DNA of 64,000 bases from Curtobacterium caseinilyticum (GTDB taxonomy: Bacteria > Actinomycetota > Actinomycetes > Actinomycetales > Microbacteriaceae): assembly GCF_030363035.1 (NCBI RefSeq), contig NZ_JAUCMN010000005.1, forward strand, positions 124,001-188,000. The letters run 5' to 3'. The position numbers were made by a program, and so were the translations under genes. Numbering within the stretch: the stretch's first letter is position 1; each line of letters starts with the position of its first letter. The notes under the pieces are model-generated. The model did not search any database, was not told the DNA's origin, and saw only the letters and a list, made by a program, of their open reading frames with translations. This document shows, piece after piece, positions 30,907 through 39,802 of the stretch.

Positions 30907-31899
30907 ATGACGACCGCATCGGCGCCGGGCGGCAGCGCGTTCGCCCCGGGCGCGGGCACGGCAGTGCCGGTCCCCGCCGTCACCAGCGCGGCAGCGGCCC
31001 CCGTCGAACCGGCCGGCGCCGATGCGGCCACCCGCAGCACCGGGGCCCGGGGCCGTCGCCCCGGCCTCGCGTGGCTCGGCCTCACCCCCTTCGCCGTCTA
31101 CGTCCTGCTGTTCCTCGCGGTCCCGGCCGTGATCGCGATCGGCAGCGGCTTCCTCACCGGTGACGGCGCGTTCACGTTCGCGAACCTCGCGGCGTTCACC
31201 GACCCGTCCGTGCTCCGGGCGTTCGGCGGTTCGTTCGGCCTCTCCGCCGCGTCCGCCGTGATCGGTGCCGTCGTCGGTGCCCTGGTCTGCTGGGCGCTCG
31301 CGGCACTCCGACCGGACGGACTGGTCCGGTCGATGATCGACGCCGCCGCGAGCGTCCTCGCCCAGTTCGGCGGCGTCATGCTCGCGTTCGCCTTCATCGC
31401 GACGATCGGCGCGCAGGGGCTCGTGACCACGTGGCTCGTGTCCGCGTTCGGCCTCGACCTCAACGCCGGCGGGACCTTCCTCTACACGGTCCCCGGGCTC
31501 GTCATCCCCTACGTGTACTTCCAGGTGCCGCTGATGGTCCTCACGTTCATGCCCGCCCTCGAGGGCGTCCGTGGCCAGTGGGGCGAGGCCGCCGCGACAC
31601 TCGGCGCCTCACGTGCGACGTACTGGCGTCGGATCGCGCTCCCCGTGCTCGCGCCGGCGTTCTGGGGCTCGCTCCTGCTCCTCTTCGCGAACGCGTTCTC
31701 GTCGTTCGCGACCGCTGCGGCGCTGATCTCGCAGGGCGGCATCGTCCCCCTCACCATCCGCGCGCAGCTCACCAGCGAGACGATCATCGGCCTGCAGAAC
31801 GTCGCCGGTGTGCTCGCCCTCGGCATGGTGGTCGTGATGGCCGTCGTGATGGCGGCGTACTCGCTGCTCCAGCGCCGCGCCGCCAGGTGGCAGCGATGA
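30907..31899 (+). CDS. ABC importer permease 1
   Basis: 330 residues, PotB/CysT-like. An Ala/Gly/Pro-rich N terminus of about 45 residues is followed by six helices; EAA motif is GQWGEAAATLGASRATYWRRIALPVLAP in two overlapping parts (GQWGEAAATLGAS, then RATYWRRIALP). The stop overlaps the next start as ATGA. Confidence 0.91.
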   Translation: MTTASAPGGSAFAPGAGTAVPVPAVTSAAAAPVEPAGADAATRSTGARGRRPGLAWLGLTPFAVYVLLFLAVPAVIAIGSGFLTGDGAFTFANLAAFTDPSVLRAFGGSFGLSAASAVIGAVVGALVCWALAALRPDGLVRSMIDAAASVLAQFGGVMLAFAFIATIGAQGLVTTWLVSAFGLDLNAGGTFLYTVPGLVIPYVYFQVPLMVLTFMPALEGVRGQWGEAAATLGASRATYWRRIALPVLAPAFWGSLLLLFANAFSSFATAAALISQGGIVPLTIRAQLTSETIIGLQNVAGVLALGMVVVMAVVMAAYSLLQRRAARWQR

Positions 31900-32762
31900 G
31901 CGCCGCCGTCCCGTCGCGTCCGCGGACCCGGCCGGGAAACGCGGCCCGCCCCCGCCGCTCCGGCGTCGCCCCGTCGCGGGTCACCGCCGTCGTGGTGCTC
32001 ACCGTGGTCGGGCTCGTCTTCGCGGTCCCGCTGGTCGCCCTGGCACAGTTCACGTTCCGCCAGGGCACCGACGGTGCACTCACCCTGGACCACTACGCCG
32101 CGATCGTCGATCCCGTGAACGCCGTCACCTACCAGCCGGTGTTCGACGGTCTCGGCGCATCACTGCTCATCGCGGTCATCACCGTCGGCATCGTGCTGCT
32201 CGTCCTCCTGCCCGCACAGATCGTCACCGCGCTCCGCTACCCCCGCCTGCGCCGCGTGCTCGAGTTCGTCTGCCTGGTCCCGATCACCGTGCCGGTCGTG
32301 GTGCTCGTCGTCGGGTTCATCCCCGTGTACCAGGTGGTGGCGCAGGTCTTCGGCTCCGGCGCCTGGACGCTCGCGTTCGCGATCGGCATCGTCTCGCTGC
32401 CCTTCGCCTTCCGCCCGATCGCGGCGGCGCTGACCGCGATCGACGTCACCGTGCTCGCCGAGGCCGCCCGGTCGCTCGGCGCATCGTGGTGGACGGTCAC
32501 CTGGCGGATCCTGCTGCCGAACCTCCGTCGCGGCATCACCGCCGCGTGCTTCCTGACCATCACGGTCGTCCTGGGCGAGTACACCCTCGCCTCGTTCCTC
32601 TCCCGCACCACGTTCCAGACCGCGCTGCTGCTCGTGCAGTCCACCGACCCGTACGTCGCGGCGGTCTTCTCGCTCGCCGCGCTGCTGTTCGGGTTCGTCC
32701 TGCTCGTCCTCATCGGCCGGGTCGGAGCGGCCCGCCAGCGCACCCCGAAGGAGCCCGCATGA
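31896..32762 (+). CDS. ABC importer permease 2
   Basis: 288 residues, PotC-like with six helices and the EAA motif LAEAARSLGASWWTVTWRILLP. Coupled by ATGA overlaps to both neighbours. Confidence 0.91.
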   Translation: MSAAVPSRPRTRPGNAARPRRSGVAPSRVTAVVVLTVVGLVFAVPLVALAQFTFRQGTDGALTLDHYAAIVDPVNAVTYQPVFDGLGASLLIAVITVGIVLLVLLPAQIVTALRYPRLRRVLEFVCLVPITVPVVVLVVGFIPVYQVVAQVFGSGAWTLAFAIGIVSLPFAFRPIAAALTAIDVTVLAEAARSLGASWWTVTWRILLPNLRRGITAACFLTITVVLGEYTLASFLSRTTFQTALLLVQSTDPYVAAVFSLAALLFGFVLLVLIGRVGAARQRTPKEPA

Positions 32763-33829
32763 CCACGACCGCCCCCGCCGCCCCCACATCGCTGATCACC
32801 ACGGGTGCGGCCGTCGAGCTCGAGGCGGTCGAGAAGCGCTACGGCTCCCACCGCGCCCTCGCCGGTCTGTCGCTCCGCGTCGAACCGGGGGAGTTCGTCT
32901 CCCTGCTCGGTCCGTCCGGCTGCGGGAAGACCACCGCGCTCCGGGCGCTCGCCGGGCTCGAGGCGATCGACGCCGGCGCGATCCGCATCGACGGCGCCGA
33001 CGTGGCCGCGGTACCCGTCGAGAAGCGGGACATCGGCATGGTGTTCCAGCAGTACTCCCTGTTCCCGCACATGACCGTGCGGCAGAACGTGGCGTTCGGG
33101 CTCGAGATGCGCAAGGTGCCAGCGGCTGCCCGCCGCGAGCGGGTCGTCGAGGCACTCGACATGGTGCACCTCGTCGACTTCGCCGACCGGTGGCCGCACC
33201 AGCTCTCCGGCGGTCAGCAGCAGCGCGTCGCCCTCGCCCGTGCCCTGGTCACCCGGCCCCGGGTGCTCCTGCTCGACGAACCGCTCTCCGCGCTCGACGC
33301 CAAGGTCCGGGTCTCCCTGCGCGACGAGATCCGCCGCATCCAGACCGACCTCGGCATCACGACCGTGTTCGTGACCCACGACCAGGAGGAGGCGCTCGCC
33401 GTCTCCGACCGCATCGCCGTGATGAACGCGGGCGACATCGAGCAGGTCGGCACGCCCGAGGAGCTGTACCGCCGCCCGGTGTCGGCCTTCGCCGCGGACT
33501 TCGTCGGGCAGTCGAACCGGCTCCCGGGCGACCTGCGCGACGGCGACGTCTTCGTCTACGGGTTCCGGGTGCCGGCCCTCGACGCGGGGACCCCCGACGG
33601 CCCGGTCACCGCGTTCGTCCGGCCCGAGGACGTCGCATTCGCCGCCGAGGGTGTCACCGGCACGGTCGTCGCCTCGAGCTTCCTCGGTTCGATCCGCCGC
33701 ACGACGGTGCGACTCGACGACGACACCGTCGTGACGGTCCAGCACGAGGTCGGGGACCGCCGCACCACGGGCGACGCGGTCGCGCTGCGGCTGCTCGGCG
33801 CGCCGGTCGCGGTCGCCCCGCTCGCGTAG
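32759..33829 (+). CDS. ABC importer ATP-binding subunit (PotA-like)
   Basis: 356 residues. Walker A LGPSGCGKTT, Q-loop FQQYSLFPHMTV, signature [14 protein letters not shown], Walker B VLLLDEPLSALD and the switch histidine in VTHDQEEAL are all intact. The last hundred residues form a TOBE-type regulatory domain (VRPEDVAF). It powers the two preceding permeases. A compound hairpin lies downstream, between this gene and the convergent NUDIX gene. Confidence 0.94.
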   Translation: MTTTAPAAPTSLITTGAAVELEAVEKRYGSHRALAGLSLRVEPGEFVSLLGPSGCGKTTALRALAGLEAIDAGAIRIDGADVAAVPVEKRDIGMVFQQYSLFPHMTVRQNVAFGLEMRKVPAAARRERVVEALDMVHLVDFADRWPHQLSGGQQQRVALARALVTRPRVLLLDEPLSALDAKVRVSLRDEIRRIQTDLGITTVFVTHDQEEALAVSDRIAVMNAGDIEQVGTPEELYRRPVSAFAADFVGQSNRLPGDLRDGDVFVYGFRVPALDAGTPDGPVTAFVRPEDVAFAAEGVTGTVVASSFLGSIRRTTVRLDDDTVVTVQHEVGDRRTTGDAVALRLLGAPVAVAPLA

Positions 33830-33859
33830 CGGTCGGGAACCCGGGGCCGTGCCGCCGAT

Positions 33860-33919
33860 TCTCGGGCTGCGCGACGGATCGCGGGCCGCACCGCCCGAGA
33901 TCCGTCGCTGGACCCGAGA
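33860..33919. terminator. Two-tier hairpin between convergent genes
   Basis: Outer arms TCTCGGG (33860-33866) and CCCGAGA (33913-33919); inner 9-bp arms 33872-33880 and 33899-33907. Bidirectional terminator for the ABC importer and the NUDIX gene. Confidence 0.75.
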
Positions 33920-33958
33920 CTCGGCCGCGGGGGAGGACGACCAGGTACCGGCGGGGGG

Positions 33959-34438
33959 TCAGCGCTCGAAGCGCGCCTCACGCTCGTCGGTCAGGCCCGC
34001 GTGGACGCGCGCCAGCATGTCCGCGGACATCTCCGGCAGGGCGTCGAGCCGCGCCCAGAACGCCTCGGTGTTCTCGCCGTCCGCCGGAGCGGGCGTGCCG
34101 GACACGTAGCGGCAGGCGAAGACCAGGTCGAGGTACTGCGCCCGGTCGCCGTTCGGGTACGTCATCTCCGGCAGGACGTGGACCCAGGTCAGGCGCTCGG
34201 CCACGGCGACGACGTCGGCCTCCTCGAGGACCTCGCGCTCGGCGGCGACCGCGGGCTCCTCGCCCGGGTCGACGATCCCCGTCACCGGTGTCAGCGCACC
34301 GTTGTCCGCTCGACGGACGACGAGCAGCTCGCAGTCGGGGCCCTCGCCGCGCGTGACGACGGCGGTGATGCCCGTCATCCAGAGCGGGTCGGTCCCGACC
34401 TTCTCGCGCAGGGACAGGACGAAGTCAGGGGTCGGCAT
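33959..34438 (-). CDS. NUDIX hydrolase
   Basis: 159 residues. The NUDIX box is present at about residues 54-76: GIVDPGEEPAVAAEREVLEE, with the usual Gly near its end replaced by Asp (EEADV). The family hydrolyses nucleoside diphosphates linked to other moieties; substrate unknown. TAGCGT (complement of 34445-34450) sits six bases before the ATG, so a leaderless mRNA is likely. Divergent from nagB with only 58 nt between starts. Confidence 0.92.
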   Translation of the reverse strand: MPTPDFVLSLREKVGTDPLWMTGITAVVTRGEGPDCELLVVRRADNGALTPVTGIVDPGEEPAVAAEREVLEEADVVAVAERLTWVHVLPEMTYPNGDRAQYLDLVFACRYVSGTPAPADGENTEAFWARLDALPEMSADMLARVHAGLTDEREARFER

Positions 34439-34469
34439 GCGTCAACGCTACCGATGACCCCTGTCGCCG

Positions 34470-34485
34470 ACTGGTCATGACCAGT
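34470..34485. promoter_or_regulatory. Perfect 16-bp dre-like operator (DasR/NagR type)
   Basis: ACTGGTCATGACCAGT is a perfect palindrome that matches the DasR-responsive element consensus (ACTGGTCTAGACCACT-like) except at its central bases. Its last T begins the presumed -10 box TAGCCT of nagB, so a bound GntR-family repressor would block RNA polymerase. No dasR/nagR gene lies in this window. Confidence 0.8.
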
Positions 34486-34496
34486 AGCCTGGGTGC

Positions 34497-35282
34497 ATGG
34501 AGATCATCATCCTGCCGACCCCGGCCGAGGTCGGCCGCGTCGCTGCCGCCAAGATCGCCTCGGTCGTCGCCGAGAAGCCGTCCGCCGTCGTGGGACTCGC
34601 CACCGGGTCCAGCCCGCAGGGCATCTACGCGGACCTGCGCCGCCGGGTCGAGGCGGGCGAGGTGTCCTTCGGGGCCGCCCGCGGGTTCGCCCTCGACGAG
34701 TACGTCGGCATCCCGCTGGAGCACCCCGAGTCCTACGCGTCGGTCATCGCCCGCGACGTCGTCGAGCCGCTCGGCTTCGACCCCTCGCGTGTGCGGGTAC
34801 CGGACGGCCGCGCCGGGGACCTGGCGTTCGCGGCGAAGGAGTACGACGCCGCGATCCGTGCCGCCGGTGGGGTCGACGTGCAGATCCTCGGCATCGGGGC
34901 GAACGGGCACATCGGGTTCAACGAGCCGACGTCGTCGTTCGCGTCCCGCACCCGCATCAAGACCCTCGCGCCGTCGACGCGGGAGGCGAACGCCCGGTTC
35001 TTCGACTCCCTCGACCAGGTGCCGACGCACTGCATGACGCAGGGGCTCGGCACGATCCTCGAGGCCCGCGAGCTCGTCCTCGTCGCGCAGGGCTCCTCGA
35101 AGGCCGACGCGGTCGCCGCGGCGGTCGAGGGGCCGCTGTCGTCCTTCGTGCCCGGGTCGGCGCTGCAGCTGCACGAGCACGCGACCGTCGTGGTGGACGA
35201 GGAAGCCGCCGCCGGCCTCCGGCTCGCCGACTACTACCGCTACACGTACGCGAACAAGCCGGAGTGGCAGCGCTTCGAGTAG
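34497..35282 (+). CDS. nagB: Glucosamine-6-phosphate deaminase
   Basis: 261 residues, full length. It converts glucosamine-6-P to fructose-6-P and ammonia, the step after NagA (42123). Motifs: GLATGSSPQGIY, FALDEYVGI with a catalytic Asp, GIGANGHIGFNEP and TLAPSTREANARFF. The mRNA looks leaderless (TAGCCT at 34485-34490, six bases before ATG) and the dre-like palindrome overlaps that box. Confidence 0.97.
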   Translation: MEIIILPTPAEVGRVAAAKIASVVAEKPSAVVGLATGSSPQGIYADLRRRVEAGEVSFGAARGFALDEYVGIPLEHPESYASVIARDVVEPLGFDPSRVRVPDGRAGDLAFAAKEYDAAIRAAGGVDVQILGIGANGHIGFNEPTSSFASRTRIKTLAPSTREANARFFDSLDQVPTHCMTQGLGTILEARELVLVAQGSSKADAVAAAVEGPLSSFVPGSALQLHEHATVVVDEEAAAGLRLADYYRYTYANKPEWQRFE

Positions 35283-35296
35283 CTCCCGCAAAACGC

Positions 35297-35342
35297 AACG
35301 TCGGCGGTTCCTCGCAGCGGGATGTCGCTGCGAGCTGACGTT
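35297..35342 (+). terminator. Hairpin after nagB
   Basis: Outer arms AACGTC/GACGTT and inner perfect 9-bp arms 35311-35319 and 35326-35334. A further small stem, CCCGTT with AACGGG, follows at 35343-35364. It separates nagB from the convergent aminotransferase gene. Confidence 0.75.
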
Positions 35343-35370
35343 CCCGTTGCGTGTTGCGAACGGGACGACG

Positions 35371-36540
35371 TCAGCGTGCTGACGCCAGGCGCGCGAGGCC
35401 CTCGCGCAGGGTCTCCTCGGAGCAGCCGAAGTTGAGCCGGGCGTGGCCGATGCCCGGTCGGCCGAAGTCCCGGCCGTTCGACAACGCCACGTTCGCCCGC
35501 TCGATCAGGACCCGCGCCGGGTCGTCGCCCCACGGCAGCGCGCGCAGGTCGAGCCAGGCGAGGTAGGACGCCTGCGGCTGCCGGTACCCGGCACCGGGCA
35601 GGGCGGTGCCGAGCTCCTCGGCGAGCACCCTGCGGTTGCCCGCGAGCTCGGCGAGCAGCGACGCGAGCCACGGCTCTCCGTCGCGGAACGCCGCCACGCT
35701 CGCGGTGTACCCGAGGATCCCGGTGCGCTCGACGACCTCGACGGGCAGCCCGTCCAACCAGCCGCGCGCCCGCTCGGACGCTCCGACCATCAGCGCGCAC
35801 TTCGTCCCCGCCAGGTTCCACGCCTTGCTCGCGCTGGTCAGGGCGACGCCGTGCTCGACCGCCTCGGGGCCGCAGGTCAGGAACGGGGTGAACACCGCGT
35901 CCGCGTGCACGAGGGGGGCGTGGATCTCGTCCGACACGACGACGGCGTCCCACTCCGCGGCGAGCCGGGCGAGCGCCACGAGGTCCTCGCGGGCGTGCAC
36001 GAGGCCGAGGGGGTTGTGCGGGTTGCAGAGCAGGACGGTCCGAGCGCCGTCGGCCATCGCACGAGCGACCCCGTCGAGGTCCATGCACCACCCGGCCGTG
36101 GTGTCGAAGGGGTCGGGGTCACCCGGCGGCGGGAGGAGCGGGACCTCGGTCACCGTGCCGCCGGCTTCGTGCACGTAGTCCCAGAACGGCGGGTAGACCG
36201 GCGGCATCACGACGACCTGGTCGCCCGGCGCGATCACGCGGCGGAGCACCTCGACCGCAGCGACCGAGACGTCCGTCGTCGTGCGCACGAGGTCGGGGTC
36301 GACGTCCCAGCCCCACCGGCGACCGGCGAAGTCGGCGAACACCTCGGGGAGCACTCGCGTGTGCCCGACGTACCCGGTGTCACCGTCGCGGACAGCGCGC
36401 TCGAGGGCCTCTCGCACGGGTTCGGCGGGCACCGAGTCCATCTCGGCGACGAACATCGGCAGCACCTCGGGTGGGTAGGCCGTGTACTTCTCGCTCGTGC
36501 GGCTGCGCTGGGCATCGAACACGCTCACCATGACGCTCAT
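35371..36540 (-). CDS. MalY/PatB family PLP-dependent C-S lyase (aminotransferase class I/II fold)
   Basis: 389 residues. PLP-binding lysine in TSASKAWNLAGTK near residue 230; CNPHNPLG and VVSDEIHAPLV are family motifs, and the N-terminal PMFVAEMD is typical of cystathionine beta-lyase PatB/MalY. Probably cleaves cystathionine or cysteine conjugates. ATG 36540 is chosen; a second in-frame ATG lies three codons on. A 56-bp fragment of this gene's sequence reappears at 39541-39596. Confidence 0.9.
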   Translation of the reverse strand: MSVMVSVFDAQRSRTSEKYTAYPPEVLPMFVAEMDSVPAEPVREALERAVRDGDTGYVGHTRVLPEVFADFAGRRWGWDVDPDLVRTTTDVSVAAVEVLRRVIAPGDQVVVMPPVYPPFWDYVHEAGGTVTEVPLLPPPGDPDPFDTTAGWCMDLDGVARAMADGARTVLLCNPHNPLGLVHAREDLVALARLAAEWDAVVVSDEIHAPLVHADAVFTPFLTCGPEAVEHGVALTSASKAWNLAGTKCALMVGASERARGWLDGLPVEVVERTGILGYTASVAAFRDGEPWLASLLAELAGNRRVLAEELGTALPGAGYRQPQASYLAWLDLRALPWGDDPARVLIERANVALSNGRDFGRPGIGHARLNFGCSEETLREGLARLASAR

Positions 36541-36643
36541 GCCGTCATCCTGACACCGCGCCGTCGTCGGTGCTCGCGCCCAGCTGCAGCTGCGGTCGCA
36601 CGTCGCGCCCCGACAGGACCGGCGTCCGGGGCAGGATGGACCC

Positions 36644-36922
36644 GTGCAGGACTTCGACCCCGTGGAGTTCCGGGCGACGGCGGCCATCGAGCGGTCCAGG
36701 TGGCTCCGCAGACCGGTCCGCCGCGTGCGCTTCGACGCGCGCTGGAACGACGGTCACGTCGAGCACGACGTCGACCTCGTCGAACTGATGTACCGGCGCG
36801 CACCGGCCGACCACCAGGTCACCCGCCAGGCGATGCTGGAGCACTGCCCCGAGGTGGGCACCGGACGCTGGGTCCTGTGGCCGTACGGCTCGGTGCTGCC
36901 CGGGGCGGCATCGCCGGCGTGA
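36644..36922 (+). CDS. Hypothetical protein, 92 residues
   Basis: No family recognised. Charged, rich in Arg and Asp, with no membrane segment; starts MQDFDPVEFRATAAIERSRW. GTG start at 36644 lacks a convincing ribosome site. It lies between the C-S lyase (divergent) and the GH92 gene. Coding is supported by length and codon pattern, not by homology. Confidence 0.6.
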   Translation: MQDFDPVEFRATAAIERSRWLRRPVRRVRFDARWNDGHVEHDVDLVELMYRRAPADHQVTRQAMLEHCPEVGTGRWVLWPYGSVLPGAASPA

Positions 36923-36968
36923 CGCCCTGACCACACGCCCCCCGTCCGAGGGGTCTACCGTCACCCTC

Positions 36969-39431
36969 GTGAACCGTTCCCGCGTGCAGCGTCGCCCGCT
37001 CCGTCAGTCCGCCTCCGTACCGGGGCGGTGGTCGGTCCCGCTCGTCGCGGTCGCCACGATCGCCGCACTCCTCGGCACCATGGCCGTCGCTGCCCCGGCC
37101 GAGGCGACCCCGCCGGGCCGCACGACGACCGGCCCTGCCCGGTACGTCGACCCGTTCATCGGCACGAGCGGCGACGGCAACACCTGGCCGGGAGCGACCG
37201 CCCCGTTCGGGATGATGCAGTGGAGCCCGACGGGCACGGCGGGCGACCAGACGTCGACCCCGGTCGCGAACGGCTACTCGTACGACGTCAACCGTCTGCG
37301 CGGCTTCAGCTTGACCCACCTCAACGGCGCCGGGTGCGCGCCGGGGGCCGCCGGTGACGTGCCGATCATGCCGGTCACGTCGCCCGTCACGACCTCGCCC
37401 TCGGCAGACACGACCGACGCCCTCTACGCCTCGGGCTACTCGCACGACCGGGAGTCCGCGAGCCCCGGCCGTTACGCGGTCGCGCTCGACAACGGCGTCC
37501 GCACCGACCTGGCGGTCACGACGCGTGCCGGCGTCGGCGAGTTCGCCTTCCCTGCCGGCTCGGCGGCGAACCTGCTCTTCCGGACGTCGAACTCGATCAA
37601 CGGCAGCGAGGCCGCGACCACCACCATCGACGCCCGCACCCGCACGGTGAGCGGCAGCGTGCTGACGGGCGGCTTCTGCAGCCGCCGCGCGAACGGCGGC
37701 GGCGCGACGAACCCCGACCGCCGCAGCTACTACCGCCTGTACTTCACGGCCACCTTCGACCGCCCGTTCACGAGCACCGGCACCTGGCAGGACGGCACGG
37801 TCCGGCCTGGAGGCACGTCCTCCTCCGGTGGGGAGGGGTACCTCACCGGCGCCGACCGTGCCGGACGCGGCTCCGGCGCGTGGGTCGGGTTCGACGCGCG
37901 TCGCGGTGCGACGGTGCACGCGCGCATCGGCATCTCGTACGTGAGTGCCGCCGGCGCGGTGGCGAACCGCGATGCCGAGGTGGGTCGCCACGCGACCGTC
38001 AGCAGCGTCGCGGCGGCGACCCGCGCCTCCTGGAACCGGGAGCTGTCCCGCATCCAGGTCAGCGGTGGCACGGCGGACCGGACCACGCAGCTGTACACGT
38101 CCGTCTACCACGCACTCATGCAGCCGAACACGCTGAACGACCGCGACGGCCGGTACCTCGGGCCGGACCTCCGCGTGCACCGGATGGACCGCGGACAACG
38201 GGCCGTGTACGGCACGTACTCCGGCTGGGACCAGTACCGGGCGCAGATCCAGCTGCTCGCCCTGCTCCGGCCGGACGTCGCCGGGGACATGGCGCAGTCG
38301 ATGCTCCGGTTCGCCGAGCAGAACGGCGGCATCTGGGACCGGTGGCTGCACCTGGGCGCGCCGACGCACGTGATGACCGGGGATCCCTCCGCCGCGACGC
38401 TCGCCACCTGGTACGCGATGGGCGTCCGCAACTTCGACGTGCAGGCGGCGTACACCTCACTGCGGAAGCAGGCGACGGTCGAGAACGCCGACGCCGAGAG
38501 CGACATCGGCTGCCCGGGTCAGTGCCTCGCGCAGCGGCCGGCCCTCGACGAGTACCTGCAGCGCCACTACGCGGCGAACGACGACTGCTCGTGCTGGGGC
38601 GGTGCGGCCGAGACGCTCGAGGACTCGATCTCGGACAGCGCCCTCGGGTACTGGGCCGCGGCGCTCGGCAAGACCCGTGACGCCCGGATGTTCGCCGAGC
38701 GCGGCACGTACTGGAAGAACACCTTCAACCCCGCCGTCGGGTACCAGGCCGCTCGACAGGCCGACGGGTCGTGGACGCCGGGCTGGTCGCCCTCGACGGG
38801 AACCGGCTTCGCACAGGGCACGAGCGCGCAGTACACCTGGCTCGTCCCGCAGGACGTCCGGGGGCTGTCGTCGGCGCTCGGCGGTGACGACCAGGCGGTC
38901 GCCCGACTCGACGCGTTCTTCCACGACGCCTCCGGCAACTGGGCGGTGACCGGCGGGGACCCGACGAAGTTCGACCCGACGAACGAACCGGACATCCACA
39001 CGCCGTGGATGTACAACGCGCTCGGCCAGCCCTGGAAGACGCAGGAGACCGTACGGCAGGTCGTCGACCAGGCGTACTCGACGGGCCCGTCGGGGCTGCC
39101 GGGCAACGACGACCTCGGCACGATGAGCGCCTGGTACGTCTTCGCGTCGATCGGGCTGTTCCCGCAGACCCCGGGCCGCGCGGACATGCTCGTCGGCAGC
39201 CCGACCTTCCGCGCCGTCGACATCCGCCGGTCGAGCGGGCAGCACATCGTCATCCGCTCCTCGGGTACGGACCCTTCCGTGCAGGACGCCCGGTTGGACG
39301 GGCGCCGGCTGGACCGCTCGTGGGTGCCGGCCTCGTTGGTGAACCGCGGGGGGACGCTGTCGTTCCGGGTCGGTCCGACGCCGGACACCTCGTGGGCGAC
39401 CGGGGAGCGAAGCCGGCCGGTCGACCGCTGA
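36969..39431 (+). CDS. Secreted GH92 family alpha-mannosidase
   Basis: 820 residues. Sec signal peptide of about 45 residues ending near PAEA, then the two-part family 92 fold: VDPFIGTSGDGNTWPGATAPFGM near residue 60, ENADAESDIGCPGQ, TPWMYNALGQPWKTQETVR and NDDLGTMSAWYVFASIGLFP near residue 715. Family 92 enzymes are calcium-dependent exo-alpha-mannosidases acting on N-glycans or fungal mannan outside the cell; released sugars could feed the importer/GH38 operon. Leaderless pattern: TACCGT at 36956-36961, seven bases before GTG. Confidence 0.93.
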   Translation: MNRSRVQRRPLRQSASVPGRWSVPLVAVATIAALLGTMAVAAPAEATPPGRTTTGPARYVDPFIGTSGDGNTWPGATAPFGMMQWSPTGTAGDQTSTPVANGYSYDVNRLRGFSLTHLNGAGCAPGAAGDVPIMPVTSPVTTSPSADTTDALYASGYSHDRESASPGRYAVALDNGVRTDLAVTTRAGVGEFAFPAGSAANLLFRTSNSINGSEAATTTIDARTRTVSGSVLTGGFCSRRANGGGATNPDRRSYYRLYFTATFDRPFTSTGTWQDGTVRPGGTSSSGGEGYLTGADRAGRGSGAWVGFDARRGATVHARIGISYVSAAGAVANRDAEVGRHATVSSVAAATRASWNRELSRIQVSGGTADRTTQLYTSVYHALMQPNTLNDRDGRYLGPDLRVHRMDRGQRAVYGTYSGWDQYRAQIQLLALLRPDVAGDMAQSMLRFAEQNGGIWDRWLHLGAPTHVMTGDPSAATLATWYAMGVRNFDVQAAYTSLRKQATVENADAESDIGCPGQCLAQRPALDEYLQRHYAANDDCSCWGGAAETLEDSISDSALGYWAAALGKTRDARMFAERGTYWKNTFNPAVGYQAARQADGSWTPGWSPSTGTGFAQGTSAQYTWLVPQDVRGLSSALGGDDQAVARLDAFFHDASGNWAVTGGDPTKFDPTNEPDIHTPWMYNALGQPWKTQETVRQVVDQAYSTGPSGLPGNDDLGTMSAWYVFASIGLFPQTPGRADMLVGSPTFRAVDIRRSSGQHIVIRSSGTDPSVQDARLDGRRLDRSWVPASLVNRGGTLSFRVGPTPDTSWATGERSRPVDR

Positions 39432-39540
39432 GTCACGGGAGTGAGCGTCGTCACTGCGACGCCGCTGCCAGACGCCCGAGCGGCACCGCTCCTCCGCTCG
39501 CGATCCACTGCGGTGTCCCGTGGCGCAGGCGCGGCTCCGC

Positions 39541-39596
39541 GACGATCTGATCGCCCGGCGCGATCACGTGGCGGAGCACCTCGACCGCAGCGACCG
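39541..39596 (-). pseudogene. Fragment of the MalY/PatB lyase gene
   Basis: 53 of 56 bases match 36211-36266 in the intact C-S lyase gene, in the same orientation. The minus-strand reading gives PVAAVEVLRHVIAPGDQIV against VAAVEVLRRVIAPGDQVV in the intact protein. Similarity ends on both sides, so this is a relic or a short duplication. The rest of the 371-base gap 39432-39802 holds no convincing gene; a stretch around 39650-39725 reads VLRADDRVLVERDVHFTWV on the plus strand and may be another gene remnant. Confidence 0.7.
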
Positions 39597-39802
39597 GCGA
39601 CGTCTGGTCCGTGCCGACGACTCCGGGGACCGATGCTCGTGGCCGCGTGGCGGTCCTCCGCGCGGACGACCGGGTGCTCGTCGAGCGGGACGTCCACTTC
39701 ACGTGGGTCCGGCACGGCGGGAGTGACCAGTGCGGCGGTCCCTCGACCGCGTAGGTCGTCTGGCTGCCCGGGCCCCAGACCCTGCGACGCTGGCGCAACC
39801 CG

